In this document: piece by piece, positions 7,703 through 16,380 of the stretch
How the letters are laid out: each line of letters begins with the position of its first letter
Numbering within the stretch: position 1 is the first letter of the stretch
Assembly (NCBI RefSeq): GCF_010731535.1
Contig: NZ_AP022581.1
Coordinates: 930,001-994,000, forward strand
Length of the DNA: 64,000 nt
Source of the DNA: Mycobacterium lacus
Lineage (GTDB): Bacteria; Actinomycetota; Actinomycetes; Mycobacteriales; Mycobacteriaceae
Direction of reading: 5' to 3'
The notes under the pieces: model-generated
Database searches by the model: none
Told to the model about the DNA's origin: nothing
What the model saw: only the letters and a program-made list of their open reading frames with translations
Made by a program: the position numbers and the translations under genes

Positions 7703-10078
7703 CTACTTGCGGGCCTTGCGGTGGGGGTCCAGCCGGCTGAGTTGTATTGCGAGCAGGATCACCAGCACGAGCGCCTGCACCGCGCATGCGCCCAGGGCCG
7801 TCAGCCAGGTACTCACGTCGTAGTCCCAGAGCGGATCTTGGTCCCCGCCCGCCGTCCGGCGCAGGTCGTTGAGATCGACGGTCGAAGCGGCCATCGCGTA
7901 GGCCCACCGTGACGGCGACAACCACGCCAGCTGCTCCAGTGGGATGCGGCCCTTCACGCCGAACATCCCGCCACACAGCACGAGTTCGGCAAAGACCACG
8001 AGGACCAGCAGCGGCATGCCGCGATCGGCGTTGCCGATCATGGCCGAGATCAGCAGGCCGATCATCATCGAGACCACGCTGACGGCGACAACCGCCAGCG
8101 CCACTTCGAACCTGGGCCATGGCAAGACGACGGACTGATCGGGAGGGGGCCAACGGATGTCACCGAGGAAACCCAGGAGAAGCCCCTGCAGGCTGGTTAT
8201 TACCGTGAGGACCACCAACTTCGAGGCCAGGTAGGCGCCGCGCGACAAACCGATGCCGTGTTCGCGTTGGTATATCGCGCGTTCCTTGACGATTTCGCGG
8301 ATGGAAGTTGCGCAGCCCATGAGCCCGCCGCCAATGATCAGCAGCACCAGCAACTGCGAGGGTTGAGTCGACCTCGTTTCGATCGCCTTCGCCAGCGACA
8401 AGCCGGCGTTGCCGGGGACGGCCTGCGCGAACACGCTCAGCAACAATGGCAACAGCAGCAAGAACACCGAATACTGGCGGTCGGCGGCGATGACCGCCAG
8501 ATACCGCCGGCACAGGATGGCGAATTGGGCCAACGCGCTCTGCTGAGCGACTGCCTTGGCGGCCGGAGGGGTGGCCGGCCGTGCCTGGCGCGCCGCCGGC
8601 CGCGGGCCGCCGAACGCCTCGCGCAACGGCGATGTATTGAACCGCCCGGTCCAGTCGGTGGACGTGTCCTGTTCGAGAAGAGTGAACAGGTCGGCGAAGT
8701 CGGTGCAGTTGAAGTAGCTCAGCGCCTGTTGCGGTGGACCGAAGTAGGCCAGGCGACCTCCGGGGGCAAGGATGAGCAACCGGTCGCACATGTTCAGGTG
8801 GGCGATGTTATGGGTGACCACCACCACCGAACGGCCATCATCGGCCAGCGAGCGCAAGGTCTGCATGACCGATTTCTCATAGCCCGGGTCGAGGCCTGAC
8901 GTGGGTTCGTCGAGGAACAGCAGCGACGGTTTGGTCAGCAGTTCCAGCGCGACGCTGGTGCGTTTGCGCTGACCACCCGACAGACTGTCGATACGTTGAT
9001 TGGCCTGCGTGGTGAGCCCGAGCTCGGCGAGGACCTCCTCGATGCGTTGCCTGCGTTCGGCCGCGGACACATCCTGCGGGAAGCGAAGCCGCGCCGCGTA
9101 GTTCAGCGCCCGGCGCACCGTCAGCGGCGTGTGCAGGATGTCGTCCTGAGGTACGAAGCCGATCCGGTGCCGCAGTTCGGCGTAGTTGTCGTAGAGGTCG
9201 CGGTCGTCGTATCGCACCGTGCCGCTGCCGGCGGGGCGGAACCCGGTGAGCGCGCCCAGCAGCGTCGATTTCCCCGCACCACTTGGGCCTACCACCGCCA
9301 ATAGGCTGCGTTCCGGCAGCACGAAGCTGACGTCGGCCAACAACACGCGGCCCTTGTTGGTGACCACCCGCAGATTGGACGCCTCATAGGAGATATCGCC
9401 GGTGTCGACGTATTCCACGAGCCGCTCGCCGGACAGGTGGAGCAACTGGTGGCCGATGCCGACGATGTCGTCGGGTCCGATGACCGCGCGGTTGATCCGG
9501 TTCCCGTTGACGTAGGTCCCGTTGGCGCTGTTGTTGTCGACGAGCTCCCACCGGTTGCCGCTGCGCCGCAACACGGCATGGCGTCGGGATACCAACAGGT
9601 CGTTGAGGACGACGTTGTTGTCGGGTGCCCGGCCGATCGTGACGACCAGCTGGTCGATCGCGTGTACCGCGGTCGGCGGCCGGGCGACCGTCGTCTCGCC
9701 GATCCGTGGCGGCTCGGCGGCATTCGCGCGCGGCGGGCCAGCTACACCCGGCCGGACGGCCGGGTGTAGCTGCAGCATCTCGCCGGAGGATGCCGAGCCC
9801 AGCAGCACCGTGAGGGGCTGACGTATCGTCAGTCGCTCGACGCGTTGCCCGTTCACGAAGATCCCGTTGCTGCTGTGGTTGACCAAAACCCACCCCGCGG
9901 GCGTCGGCTCCAGCACCGCGTGGTGTCGCGATACCCTCGGATTTTCCAGATGAATGTCGACTTCGTTGGATCGGCCAATCGTCCAGGCGCGGCCCGGGAC
10001 GGCGTGCCAGGTGCGCCCGGCGGCCCGCAACTCCAGCCGGGGTGGGGTAGTGGTGGCGATATCGGTCGTGTCGTCCAT
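7703..10078 (-). CDS. FHA-FHA-ABC exporter (Rv1747-like)
   Basis: 791 aa. Two forkhead-associated phosphothreonine-binding domains at about 20-100 (IGRSNEVDIHLENPRVSRHH) and 145-225 (IGRAPDNNVVLNDLLVSRRH) precede an ABCG-type ATPase with Walker A GPSGAGKST (264-272), signature LSGGQRKR (367-374) and Walker B LLFLDEP (386-392), then a six-helix permease (about 515-791). This half-transporter design matches Rv1747, which is phosphorylated by the adjacent kinase PknF and exports cell-envelope components. Here it sits between two PknH-like kinases, so those are the likely regulators. Start ATG 10078 is chosen for its GGAGG site 7 bp upstream; ATG 10096 is an alternative. It is a paralogue absent from the matching place in M. 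tuberculosis. Confidence 0.9.
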   Translation of the reverse strand: MDDTTDIATTTPPRLELRAAGRTWHAVPGRAWTIGRSNEVDIHLENPRVSRHHAVLEPTPAGWVLVNHSSNGIFVNGQRVERLTIRQPLTVLLGSASSGEMLQLHPAVRPGVAGPPRANAAEPPRIGETTVARPPTAVHAIDQLVVTIGRAPDNNVVLNDLLVSRRHAVLRRSGNRWELVDNNSANGTYVNGNRINRAVIGPDDIVGIGHQLLHLSGERLVEYVDTGDISYEASNLRVVTNKGRVLLADVSFVLPERSLLAVVGPSGAGKSTLLGALTGFRPAGSGTVRYDDRDLYDNYAELRHRIGFVPQDDILHTPLTVRRALNYAARLRFPQDVSAAERRQRIEEVLAELGLTTQANQRIDSLSGGQRKRTSVALELLTKPSLLFLDEPTSGLDPGYEKSVMQTLRSLADDGRSVVVVTHNIAHLNMCDRLLILAPGGRLAYFGPPQQALSYFNCTDFADLFTLLEQDTSTDWTGRFNTSPLREAFGGPRPAARQARPATPPAAKAVAQQSALAQFAILCRRYLAVIAADRQYSVFLLLLPLLLSVFAQAVPGNAGLSLAKAIETRSTQPSQLLVLLIIGGGLMGCATSIREIVKERAIYQREHGIGLSRGAYLASKLVVLTVITSLQGLLLGFLGDIRWPPPDQSVVLPWPRFEVALAVVAVSVVSMMIGLLISAMIGNADRGMPLLVLVVFAELVLCGGMFGVKGRIPLEQLAWLSPSRWAYAMAASTVDLNDLRRTAGGDQDPLWDYDVSTWLTALGACAVQALVLVILLAIQLSRLDPHRKARK

Positions 10079-10230
10079 GCCTAGCCTCCGCTGCATCTTC
10101 CTAGTGTCCCGAGCCTGCCGCCGAATGAGGATTGTCGAAGACCCTGCGACGGGCTGACAGGCCAGATCCGAAGTCGGCCAACGCATATCGGAATTGGCCG
10201 GCCATCAGTGGGCCCTGCAGTGCAACCAGA

Positions 10231-12048
10231 TCAGCCGTATTTCTGCCACCAGACGTGCAGTTCCTCGATCGTGGCGGGGTCGCCGAAGACATCGCTGAGC
10301 ATCAGCTTTGCCTCATTGCTCCAAATCACGTTCGGATGGTTCTTGTAGGTGCCGCACGCGATCATGCCGGCGGTCACCGTAGGGGTCTTGTCGTAGTGCC
10401 AGCCATCCGGGGACGGTCCTTCCCCGGGACAATTCATCAGCTGCACGGCGGCGATGTCGTCGTTGAAGGCCTGCTTCAGCATGTCGGGATTGGCGAACAG
10501 CCCGTAGACGGCGCGACTCGGGCCGCCCGGGTTGGTGTTTTGCCCACAGTCGACCATGGCCACCGCGTTCACCCAAATGCTGTTTGGCTTCGGAGTGGTC
10601 GGCGTGCACGCGCCGCTCGCGTATCCCGACGGGAGCAGGCTGAGCAGCCTGCTCTGGGGATCGCCGCCGCTTGACGTGGTCGTGGTGGGCGCCGTCGTGG
10701 AGGTCGACGGCCTGGTCGTGGTCGTGGGGACGTTGGTGGTGGTCTCACCCGCCGTCGGGGTTGGGTGGTCGGGGCTGACGGCGATCCAGATGCCTATGCC
10801 CGCGAGGATGAGAACGACCACCAGCGCGGCGGCGCCGGCAATGATGGGCCACGGGTTGCGACCACGCGGCGCCGGAGCGTGATTCCAGGATGTTGGGCCA
10901 CCCGGCTGCTGTGGTGGCGGTGTGCCCGGTGGCGTGCCGCCCCAGCCGCCGCCCTGGAAGTACTGCGGGGGCTGGGGGACCTGGCTCGCGGCGGGCATGG
11001 GGCCGCTCGCGGGGGCCCAGGAGGGTTGGCCGGATGGCGACGAGCGCTGCAGGGGCCCCGAACTGGCCGCGTCGGCGTAGGAAGGCGTTGGCGAGTACTG
11101 CGGGGGCGGGGTGGTGGCGGGAAGGGTTGGCTGCTGGGGGGTCACGGCGGCCGTGCCGGGCAGAGTGGATTCCCGGCTGCGGCGCAGGATGTCGGCGGCG
11201 TGGTCTTGGTCGGGGTCGCTGAGCGCTTCGTGGGCCGCCCGGGCCAGATCACCGGCGCTGGCGTAGCGGTCCTCGGGCTTTTTGGCCATACCGCGCGCGA
11301 TCACCGCGTCGAAGGCCTTGGGGATGCCCGAGCGCACCGCACTGGGCTGCGGGACGGGGTCCATCAGGTGGGCGGTGACCAGCGTGGTCGCGCTGTCGGC
11401 GCGATAGGGCGGGGCGCCGGTCAGGCACTCGTAGAGCACACAGGCCAGCGCGTAGATGTCGGCGCGGTAGGTCACCTCGTCGGAGGAAAACCGTTCGGGC
11501 GCCATGTATTTCCAGGTGCCCACCGCGGTGCCCAACTGGGTCAGCTTCTCGTCGGTGGTGGCGCTGGCGATGCCGAAATCGACCAGATAGGCGAAGTCGT
11601 CGCGGGTGACCAGGACGTTGGGTGGTTTGACGTCGCGGTGCATCACGCCGGCGGCGTGGGCGGCGTCAAGGGCCGAGGCGATCTGGGTGATGATCGCCAC
11701 CGCGCGCGGCGGGGTCAGCGGCCCGAACCGTTTGAGCATGCTGTCCAGGTCGGTGCCCTCGATGAGGCGCATCTCCAGGAACATCTGCCCGTCGATTTCG
11801 CCGTAGTCGTGGATGGGCACCACGTGGGGTTCCTGCAAACGCCCGGCGATGCGGGCCTCGCGCTTCATCCGCTCGCGGAACACCGGGTCCTTGCTGAACT
11901 CCGCGGTCATCAGCTTGACCGCGCACGGCCACTCCTTGACGGTGTGCTCGGCCTCGTAGACCTCGCCCATCCCGCCCCGGCCGAGCAGCCGTTTGAGGTG
12001 GTACGGCCCAAACATCGAGCCTACCCGCGAGCTCTGCGCGTCGCTCAT
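10231..12048 (-). CDS. pknH: Receptor Ser/Thr protein kinase PknH
   Basis: 605 aa from ATG 12048 (ribosome site GGAGGATCGTCG). Kinase domain: GRGGMG loop (23-28), Lys45, HRD 137-139, DFG 157-159, APE 183-185, and activation-loop Thr170 and Thr174, the autophosphorylation sites known in PknH. A Pro/Gln-rich linker (about 295-398) leads to one transmembrane helix (401-423) and a Thr/Pro stalk with a Cys-rich extracellular sensor domain (about 470-605). PknH phosphorylates EmbR, whose gene lies directly upstream at 12250-13416; same orientation supports that pairing. It differs from copy 1 mainly in the linker and sensor domain. 12049-12249 should hold its promoter. Confidence 0.94.
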   Translation of the reverse strand: MSDAQSSRVGSMFGPYHLKRLLGRGGMGEVYEAEHTVKEWPCAVKLMTAEFSKDPVFRERMKREARIAGRLQEPHVVPIHDYGEIDGQMFLEMRLIEGTDLDSMLKRFGPLTPPRAVAIITQIASALDAAHAAGVMHRDVKPPNVLVTRDDFAYLVDFGIASATTDEKLTQLGTAVGTWKYMAPERFSSDEVTYRADIYALACVLYECLTGAPPYRADSATTLVTAHLMDPVPQPSAVRSGIPKAFDAVIARGMAKKPEDRYASAGDLARAAHEALSDPDQDHAADILRRSRESTLPGTAAVTPQQPTLPATTPPPQYSPTPSYADAASSGPLQRSSPSGQPSWAPASGPMPAASQVPQPPQYFQGGGWGGTPPGTPPPQQPGGPTSWNHAPAPRGRNPWPIIAGAAALVVVLILAGIGIWIAVSPDHPTPTAGETTTNVPTTTTRPSTSTTAPTTTTSSGGDPQSRLLSLLPSGYASGACTPTTPKPNSIWVNAVAMVDCGQNTNPGGPSRAVYGLFANPDMLKQAFNDDIAAVQLMNCPGEGPSPDGWHYDKTPTVTAGMIACGTYKNHPNVIWSNEAKLMLSDVFGDPATIEELHVWWQKYG

Positions 12049-12249
12049 CGACGATCCTCCCAACCAACCCGCGTCCCCGCCGACACTATCAACAGCCGCA
12101 CAGCGTCGCATCGGCCGCAACCACCAGGTCCGGCAACCATGACGGTAATCATGACGCTAAGCCTTCGTCGACGCGAGCGCGCGAAAACCGCCACATTACG
12201 ACGGGCGTGCGCCCGGAAGCGTCCGGCGCCGAAAAGCATTGCGCCGAAG

Positions 12250-13416
12250 TCACACCCACCGTGTTTCAGTCCCCGGCGTGATCTGGAAGGTGAATTCGTG
12301 ATCGCAGATGCGGATGTGGTCGCCATCGTTGAGCGTGGCGGTGGAGCGGATCCGCTGGTGTTGCACATGCACGCCGTTCGATGACCGAAGGTCGTTGATG
12401 ATGAAGTTGGTGCCCGTGTCGATGATGACGGCGTGATGGCGGCTGACGTTCGCGTCGTCGAGGACGATGTCGTTGTCGTGCAGACGCCCGATCCGGGTAG
12501 CCACCGATTGCAGCGGGTAGCTGGGGCCGGAGGTTTCGTGCAGGTACGCGACGACCTTCTCGCCGGCGGCCCGGGTGCGCTGGTCGAGCACCGTGACGGT
12601 GCCGACGGCGGTGGTCTTGGCGGTTTTCTTGGCGTCCAGCGGTTCCTGGCGCAGGATCCGCTCGTTCAGTGCCCGCAAGGTCGGGCCAGGGTCGATGCCG
12701 AGGTCCTCGGCGAGCGTTGTTTTCACCCGGCGGTAGGCGCCCAGCGCGTCGGACTGGCGGTCGGTGAGGTAGTAGGCGGTGATCAGTTGCGTCCACAGCG
12801 GCTCGCGGTAAGGGTGCTCGGCCGTCAGCCCTTCCAATTCGACGATCACGGCGGAGGCCCGTCCACAAGCGATTTCGGCTTCCGCCTTGGCGGTGTGGGC
12901 GAGAATCTTGTCCTCGACGAGGGCGGTGGCGAAGGCGTCGACGAACTGAAAGTCGCGCAGGTCGTCGAGCACCGGGCCGCGCCACTGCGCCAACGCGGCC
13001 GACAGATGCCGGCTGGCCTGTTCGAATCGGCCGGCCGCGGCCGCGTGCACGCCCGCGGTCTTCTCCGCGATGAATCGGCCGAGATCGCAACTACTGTCGG
13101 GGATGCTGAGTCGGTACCCCGGTGGCGCCGCGGCCAATACCGCTCGGGGGTCGATCCCGGCGCCGCTCAGGAGCTTTCGCAGATTGGACACGTAGGAGTG
13201 GATGCTGGCCCTTGCCCCCGACGGAGGCCAGTCCTCCCATAGGGCGGTGGTAAGCGTTTCGACCCCGACGGGTCTGTTGCGGTTGATTACCAGCATGGCC
13301 AGCACCGCCCGCTGTTTGGGGGTGCCCAACGGCACCAGGGTGCCGTCGATGCTCATCTCCAACGGCCCAAGCAGGCCGAGGTCGAGACGTTTGTCCACTG
13401 TCGCGCTACCAGCCAT
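12250..13416 (-). CDS. embR: EmbR transcriptional regulator (SARP-BTAD-FHA)
   Basis: 388 aa, exactly the length of M. tuberculosis EmbR, from ATG 13416. Domains: OmpR/SARP winged helix (1-95; LDLGLLGPLEMSIDG and PKQRAVLAML), bacterial transcriptional activation domain of helical repeats (about 100-270), and a C-terminal FHA domain (about 300-380) with RIGRLHDNDIVLDD, SRHHA and SSNGVHV. In M. tuberculosis PknH-phosphorylated EmbR binds embCAB promoters and raises arabinan synthesis, affecting the ethambutol target. Gene order embR then pknH in one direction is conserved. All FHA phosphothreonine-binding residues (Arg, Ser, Asn) are visible, so the switch should work. Confidence 0.95.
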   Translation of the reverse strand: MAGSATVDKRLDLGLLGPLEMSIDGTLVPLGTPKQRAVLAMLVINRNRPVGVETLTTALWEDWPPSGARASIHSYVSNLRKLLSGAGIDPRAVLAAAPPGYRLSIPDSSCDLGRFIAEKTAGVHAAAAGRFEQASRHLSAALAQWRGPVLDDLRDFQFVDAFATALVEDKILAHTAKAEAEIACGRASAVIVELEGLTAEHPYREPLWTQLITAYYLTDRQSDALGAYRRVKTTLAEDLGIDPGPTLRALNERILRQEPLDAKKTAKTTAVGTVTVLDQRTRAAGEKVVAYLHETSGPSYPLQSVATRIGRLHDNDIVLDDANVSRHHAVIIDTGTNFIINDLRSSNGVHVQHQRIRSTATLNDGDHIRICDHEFTFQITPGTETRWV

Positions 13417-13721
13417 TCCGGGTCCTCTGATGTGCCGTCGGTTGTTCATTGTCATACGAAGTGCGGGAATTCGGTAAGAACCGAGGATTCCGGCACGTCG
13501 GTATCCTGGCCGCACTCCCATGGACGCCCCGCTGCCGGCGCGCTGACGTGTCGCGGCGCGGTGGTGCGGGTCCCTCCGAGACGACTGAAATGCTGGCCCT
13601 GCCAAGGTGATTGTCGGCTCGTCGCGCGAATTGCCCTGATGCTCAGCGGAACACGCGATCTGCGGGCGGCCGACCCGGCGCGATTGCACCGGGTGGCCGC
13701 CCGCCGATCGCGATCGATGCA
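13417..13721. other. Intergenic region, no gene seen
   Basis: About 305 bp between embR and the upstream secreted peptidase-like gene. It should contain the embR promoter near 13417-13500 and the end of the upstream transcript. I find no conserved frame, strong hairpin or repeat. Confidence 0.4.
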
Positions 13722-14435
13722 TCAATGGGCGATGGTTCCGGTCGTGGTGACCACCAGCTCGTGGCTGGTCTCCCACGCCTTCATGAACAGCTCCATGGGG
13801 ATCTGCTCGTCGCGGCCCTCGGGGTTGCCGCTGTCGTTGAGGTGCACGACGTTGTTGGCGGTGTCCACACCGGTCACCACCACGGCGTGGTCGGACACCG
13901 GGTTGCCGTCGTCGTCCTTGGACTCGATGGGCTCGCCCCAGATCATTTCGGCGTTGACGCTCACGATCACCGCGTGGCCGCCGTCCAGCAGCGCCTCGAC
14001 TCCCTCGATGCCGGCGGGGACGCCGGTCTCTGCGGCGTGGTCTTTGTTGCTGATGACGGCGTCGATGTTGTACTGCTTCAACAGCGTCGGCACGTCGGCG
14101 AACATCGTGCCCATGCCCGAGTTCGGGTTCGTGGTGTCAGCCGGCTTGATGTAGATCGAGCCGGGGTGGATGGCGCTGGGGGTGGATTGGGCCTTCTTGA
14201 TGATGGCCCGCTCCGAGGGCTCCTTCCCGGTCATCTGACCGATCACGTCGGCGCTCGCCATGATGACGCAGTCGTCGTACTTCTGATGACGCCACCACTG
14301 GGCGGCGGCGGCGGGGTCGCCGTGCATGGTGCCCGCGGCTGCGCCGGCCGGGCCGGCCAGCCCGAGTGCGACGGCACCAGCGACGGCTGCGAAGACGGCG
14401 GTCTTGGCGAGGGTGGCAATCTTGATGGTCTTCAC
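13722..14435 (-). CDS. Secreted C39-like peptidase-fold protein (Rv1268c-like)
   Basis: 237 aa from GTG 14435 with AAAGGACC upstream. A Sec signal peptide covers about residues 1-34 (hydrophobic AVFAAVAGAVALGLAGPAGA, cleavage after AGA or AAA). The mature part has a papain-like arrangement: DDCVIMASADVIGQMTG gives a Cys at the head of a helix, SDHAVVVTGVD a His in a beta-strand, and VVHLNDSGNP the Asn/Asp partner, as in C39-type peptidases. Whether it cleaves peptides is unknown. Position next to embR and length close to Rv1268c support orthology. The start is inferred from the signal peptide because an earlier ATG would add a long unlikely leader. Confidence 0.82.
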   Translation of the reverse strand: MKTIKIATLAKTAVFAAVAGAVALGLAGPAGAAAGTMHGDPAAAAQWWRHQKYDDCVIMASADVIGQMTGKEPSERAIIKKAQSTPSAIHPGSIYIKPADTTNPNSGMGTMFADVPTLLKQYNIDAVISNKDHAAETGVPAGIEGVEALLDGGHAVIVSVNAEMIWGEPIESKDDDGNPVSDHAVVVTGVDTANNVVHLNDSGNPEGRDEQIPMELFMKAWETSHELVVTTTGTIAH

Positions 14436-14575
14436 GGTCTGGTCCTTTTCTCGTTTCCGCTCGTGCGGAGTGGGTGTTGAGAAAAGGTTCAGACGTTGAC
14501 CTTTTGTTATCTCTACGAATCCTTGGAGTGACCGGCGCCCGGGTGCGAGCACCCGCGCCGGCGACTTTCAGGACT

Positions 14576-14944
14576 TTAGTTGCAGGCCCAGGTGTCGATG
14601 TAGCCTCCGCCGAGTTTGGTCAAGGCGTCCTTCATCGCGGTGGGCAGGTCGGGCCCAACACCCCCTTGGTAGGCCTTGCCATTCGCGGCCACGGCGCCAC
14701 AGCCGGTGAAGCTGGTGAGGACCTTGCAGTCCGAGTAGCCGCAACCTTTGACGGCGGTGGCCTCGGCCGCCGCTCTGGTTGGGTAGTCCCACGATCGGCC
14801 CCATGAGCCATTGCCGGAGTAGGCAATCGCGCCATATTGATCGGCGGCGGTCGCCTCGGGGGCGAGCCCAAGGGTCATCGCGGTGGCGGTGGCCATGCTT
14901 GCGACGGCCACCGCTAACCGCCGCCGACGGGTAATGATCGTCAT
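14576..14944 (-). CDS. Secreted DUF4189 protein (Rv1269c-like)
   Basis: 122 aa from ATG 14944. Signal peptide with Arg-rich n-region (RRRR) and cleavage near ATA-ADQ at about 34. The mature 88 residues form a DUF4189 domain: YGAIAYSGNGSWGRSWDY, conserved Cys pairs (GCGYSDC, TGCGAV, final ACN) likely in disulphides, and the motif AAEATAVKGC. The family is abundant in mycobacteria and exported; no activity is established. It lies between the C39-like gene and lprA, all in one direction, matching Rv1268c-Rv1270c. Confidence 0.9.
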   Translation of the reverse strand: MTIITRRRRLAVAVASMATATAMTLGLAPEATAADQYGAIAYSGNGSWGRSWDYPTRAAAEATAVKGCGYSDCKVLTSFTGCGAVAANGKAYQGGVGPDLPTAMKDALTKLGGGYIDTWACN

Positions 14945-15023
14945 TGGTGAGTCCTTTCCGAGTGCCGGCGGTCCGGCGGTTTCAACAGGTTGCAGCGAAC
15001 TGCTGTGACGCCCACGCCGGCGG

Positions 15024-15761
15024 CTAGACCGGTTTGGTTGCGGTGACCTGCTTGCCCCAATCGGACATCGTCAGCGTCACCGAGGTGTCAGGAGTCGGGA
15101 CGATCTGGATCTGGACGAGGTGGGAGGATCCGTCCGAAGCGATCCAGACCGTGGTGGGCACCGTCGAGACGTTCTCGGAGGTCAAACGCGTGCCGGCAAG
15201 CGTCGCGATGTTGTCGGCGGACGAGTTTCCGGTGATCTTGGTGGTCGCGACGCCGTTCACCTGCTCGGTGCCGGCCACCGCCGCGTCCTTGAGGTTGGCC
15301 AATAGGTTGGCCAAGCCCTTGTTGGGGTCGAGGAGCACCGACACGTTGTAGATCGAGGCGCCGTTGCCGAAATCGGTATACGTTCCGGGTTGTCCGAGAT
15401 CGGAGTACAGGTGGCCGTCGACATAGACGAATTTCGCGTCCTGGCTGTTGTTGCCGACGAGCAGTGTCGCATTACCGGTGGCGACGGTCTGTGGGGTGTT
15501 GGAGACGTCGCCGTCCAGCTTGGTCACCCGAAGGTTGGGCACGTTGCCCTTCACTGCCAGGCTCACATGCATCCCGGTGACCTTGCGCATGGCTTCGGCC
15601 GCCTGTTTGAGCAGCGTCGCCGCGTCGCCATTGGGAGCGACGACGCCGGTGCCCGATTTCCCGGCGCCGGGGCCCGAATTGCTTGAGCAACCGCCGATCG
15701 CGAGCGTGACGGCAAGCGTCGCGGCCGTGGCAGCGACTGCGGTGCGAAGCGAAAGCTTCAT
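15024..15761 (-). CDS. lprA: Lipoprotein LprA
   Basis: 245 aa from ATG 15761 (GGAG 8 bp upstream), one residue longer than M. tuberculosis LprA. The signal peptide ends in the lipobox LAIGGC, so Cys24 should be diacylated and the protein anchored outside the membrane. The mature part is an LppX/LprAFG-type fold that holds lipid in a hydrophobic cavity (motifs TGMHVSLAVKGNVP, VTKLDGDVS, TVPTTVWIASDG). Members carry lipids or lipoglycans across the periplasm, and LprA is a TLR2 agonist. A terminator-like hairpin upstream separates it from the DUF732 gene. Confidence 0.94.
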   Translation of the reverse strand: MKLSLRTAVAATAATLAVTLAIGGCSSNSGPGAGKSGTGVVAPNGDAATLLKQAAEAMRKVTGMHVSLAVKGNVPNLRVTKLDGDVSNTPQTVATGNATLLVGNNSQDAKFVYVDGHLYSDLGQPGTYTDFGNGASIYNVSVLLDPNKGLANLLANLKDAAVAGTEQVNGVATTKITGNSSADNIATLAGTRLTSENVSTVPTTVWIASDGSSHLVQIQIVPTPDTSVTLTMSDWGKQVTATKPV

Positions 15762-15915
15762 CAACATCTCCTTCAGTTGGCCCACAGCTGTTTGCTGCGT
15801 CGAGGTCTCGGCGCAGCAGCATCGATAGCCGGGTACTGAGCCTAATGAGCCGAACGTGCGGGTGGAAGGGTTTGCCCAACGCGATGGGGGCCGCCCGACC
15901 CCCGACCCGAAAAGC

Positions 15916-15949
15916 GACGTGGGGATCCCCGTGACGGGATCCCCACGTC
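15916..15949 (-). terminator. Hairpin terminator after the DUF732 gene
   Basis: A perfect 14-bp inverted repeat, GACGTGGGGATCCC, loop CGTGAC, then GGGATCCCCACGTC. It starts 15 bases beyond the stop of the DUF732 gene and lies 155 bp before the lprA start, so it most likely ends the DUF732 transcript. No U-tract follows, as is usual in mycobacteria. Confidence 0.75.
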
Positions 15950-15963
15950 CTGGCCTGTGGGGC

Positions 15964-16296
15964 TTACGCGAGCTGGCTGGCGTACTGCGGGCAGTATGCC
16001 TTGGTCGCGTAGACCACGAAGTAGGCCGCCTGTTTCGGCGTGAGGTCGGTCTGGCTGACGATTTCGGCGCCGATCTGGCTTCCGGTTTCGCCGGCGGCCA
16101 GCTCCGTGCACACCTGGTGACCCGCTTGTACGGCGGCCTCAGGCGAGGAGAACGTGACGCCGACCGACTCCATCTGTGAGATGAACGTCGCGTCGGCGGT
16201 GCCGGCCGAGGCGGCGCCGGCGGTAGCCACGGCAAGACCGACGGCGGCGGCGCCGACTGCGGTGGACAGAGCTGCGGTGAGGCGGGGTGAGAACAT
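15964..16296 (-). CDS. Secreted DUF732 protein (Rv1271c-like)
   Basis: 110 aa. Signal peptide to about residue 31 (AGAASA-GTADA). The mature DUF732 domain is helical: ADATFISQMESVGVTF, AVQAGHQVCTELAAG, GAEIVSQTDLTPKQAAYFV, and YCPQYASQLA, with the two Cys expected to form a disulphide. The family is mycobacterial, exported, and without known function. ATG 16296 is the only sensible start for the signal peptide. A paralogue occurs at 55238-55573. Confidence 0.9.
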   Translation of the reverse strand: MFSPRLTAALSTAVGAAAVGLAVATAGAASAGTADATFISQMESVGVTFSSPEAAVQAGHQVCTELAAGETGSQIGAEIVSQTDLTPKQAAYFVVYATKAYCPQYASQLA

Positions 16297-16380
16297 TGTC
16301 GTGATCCTTTGCTGGTGGGGTTGGCCCGGGACGATCTCAGCCTCCGGTCGGCCCCTTGGAGGATCCTCAACAACTTCTTT

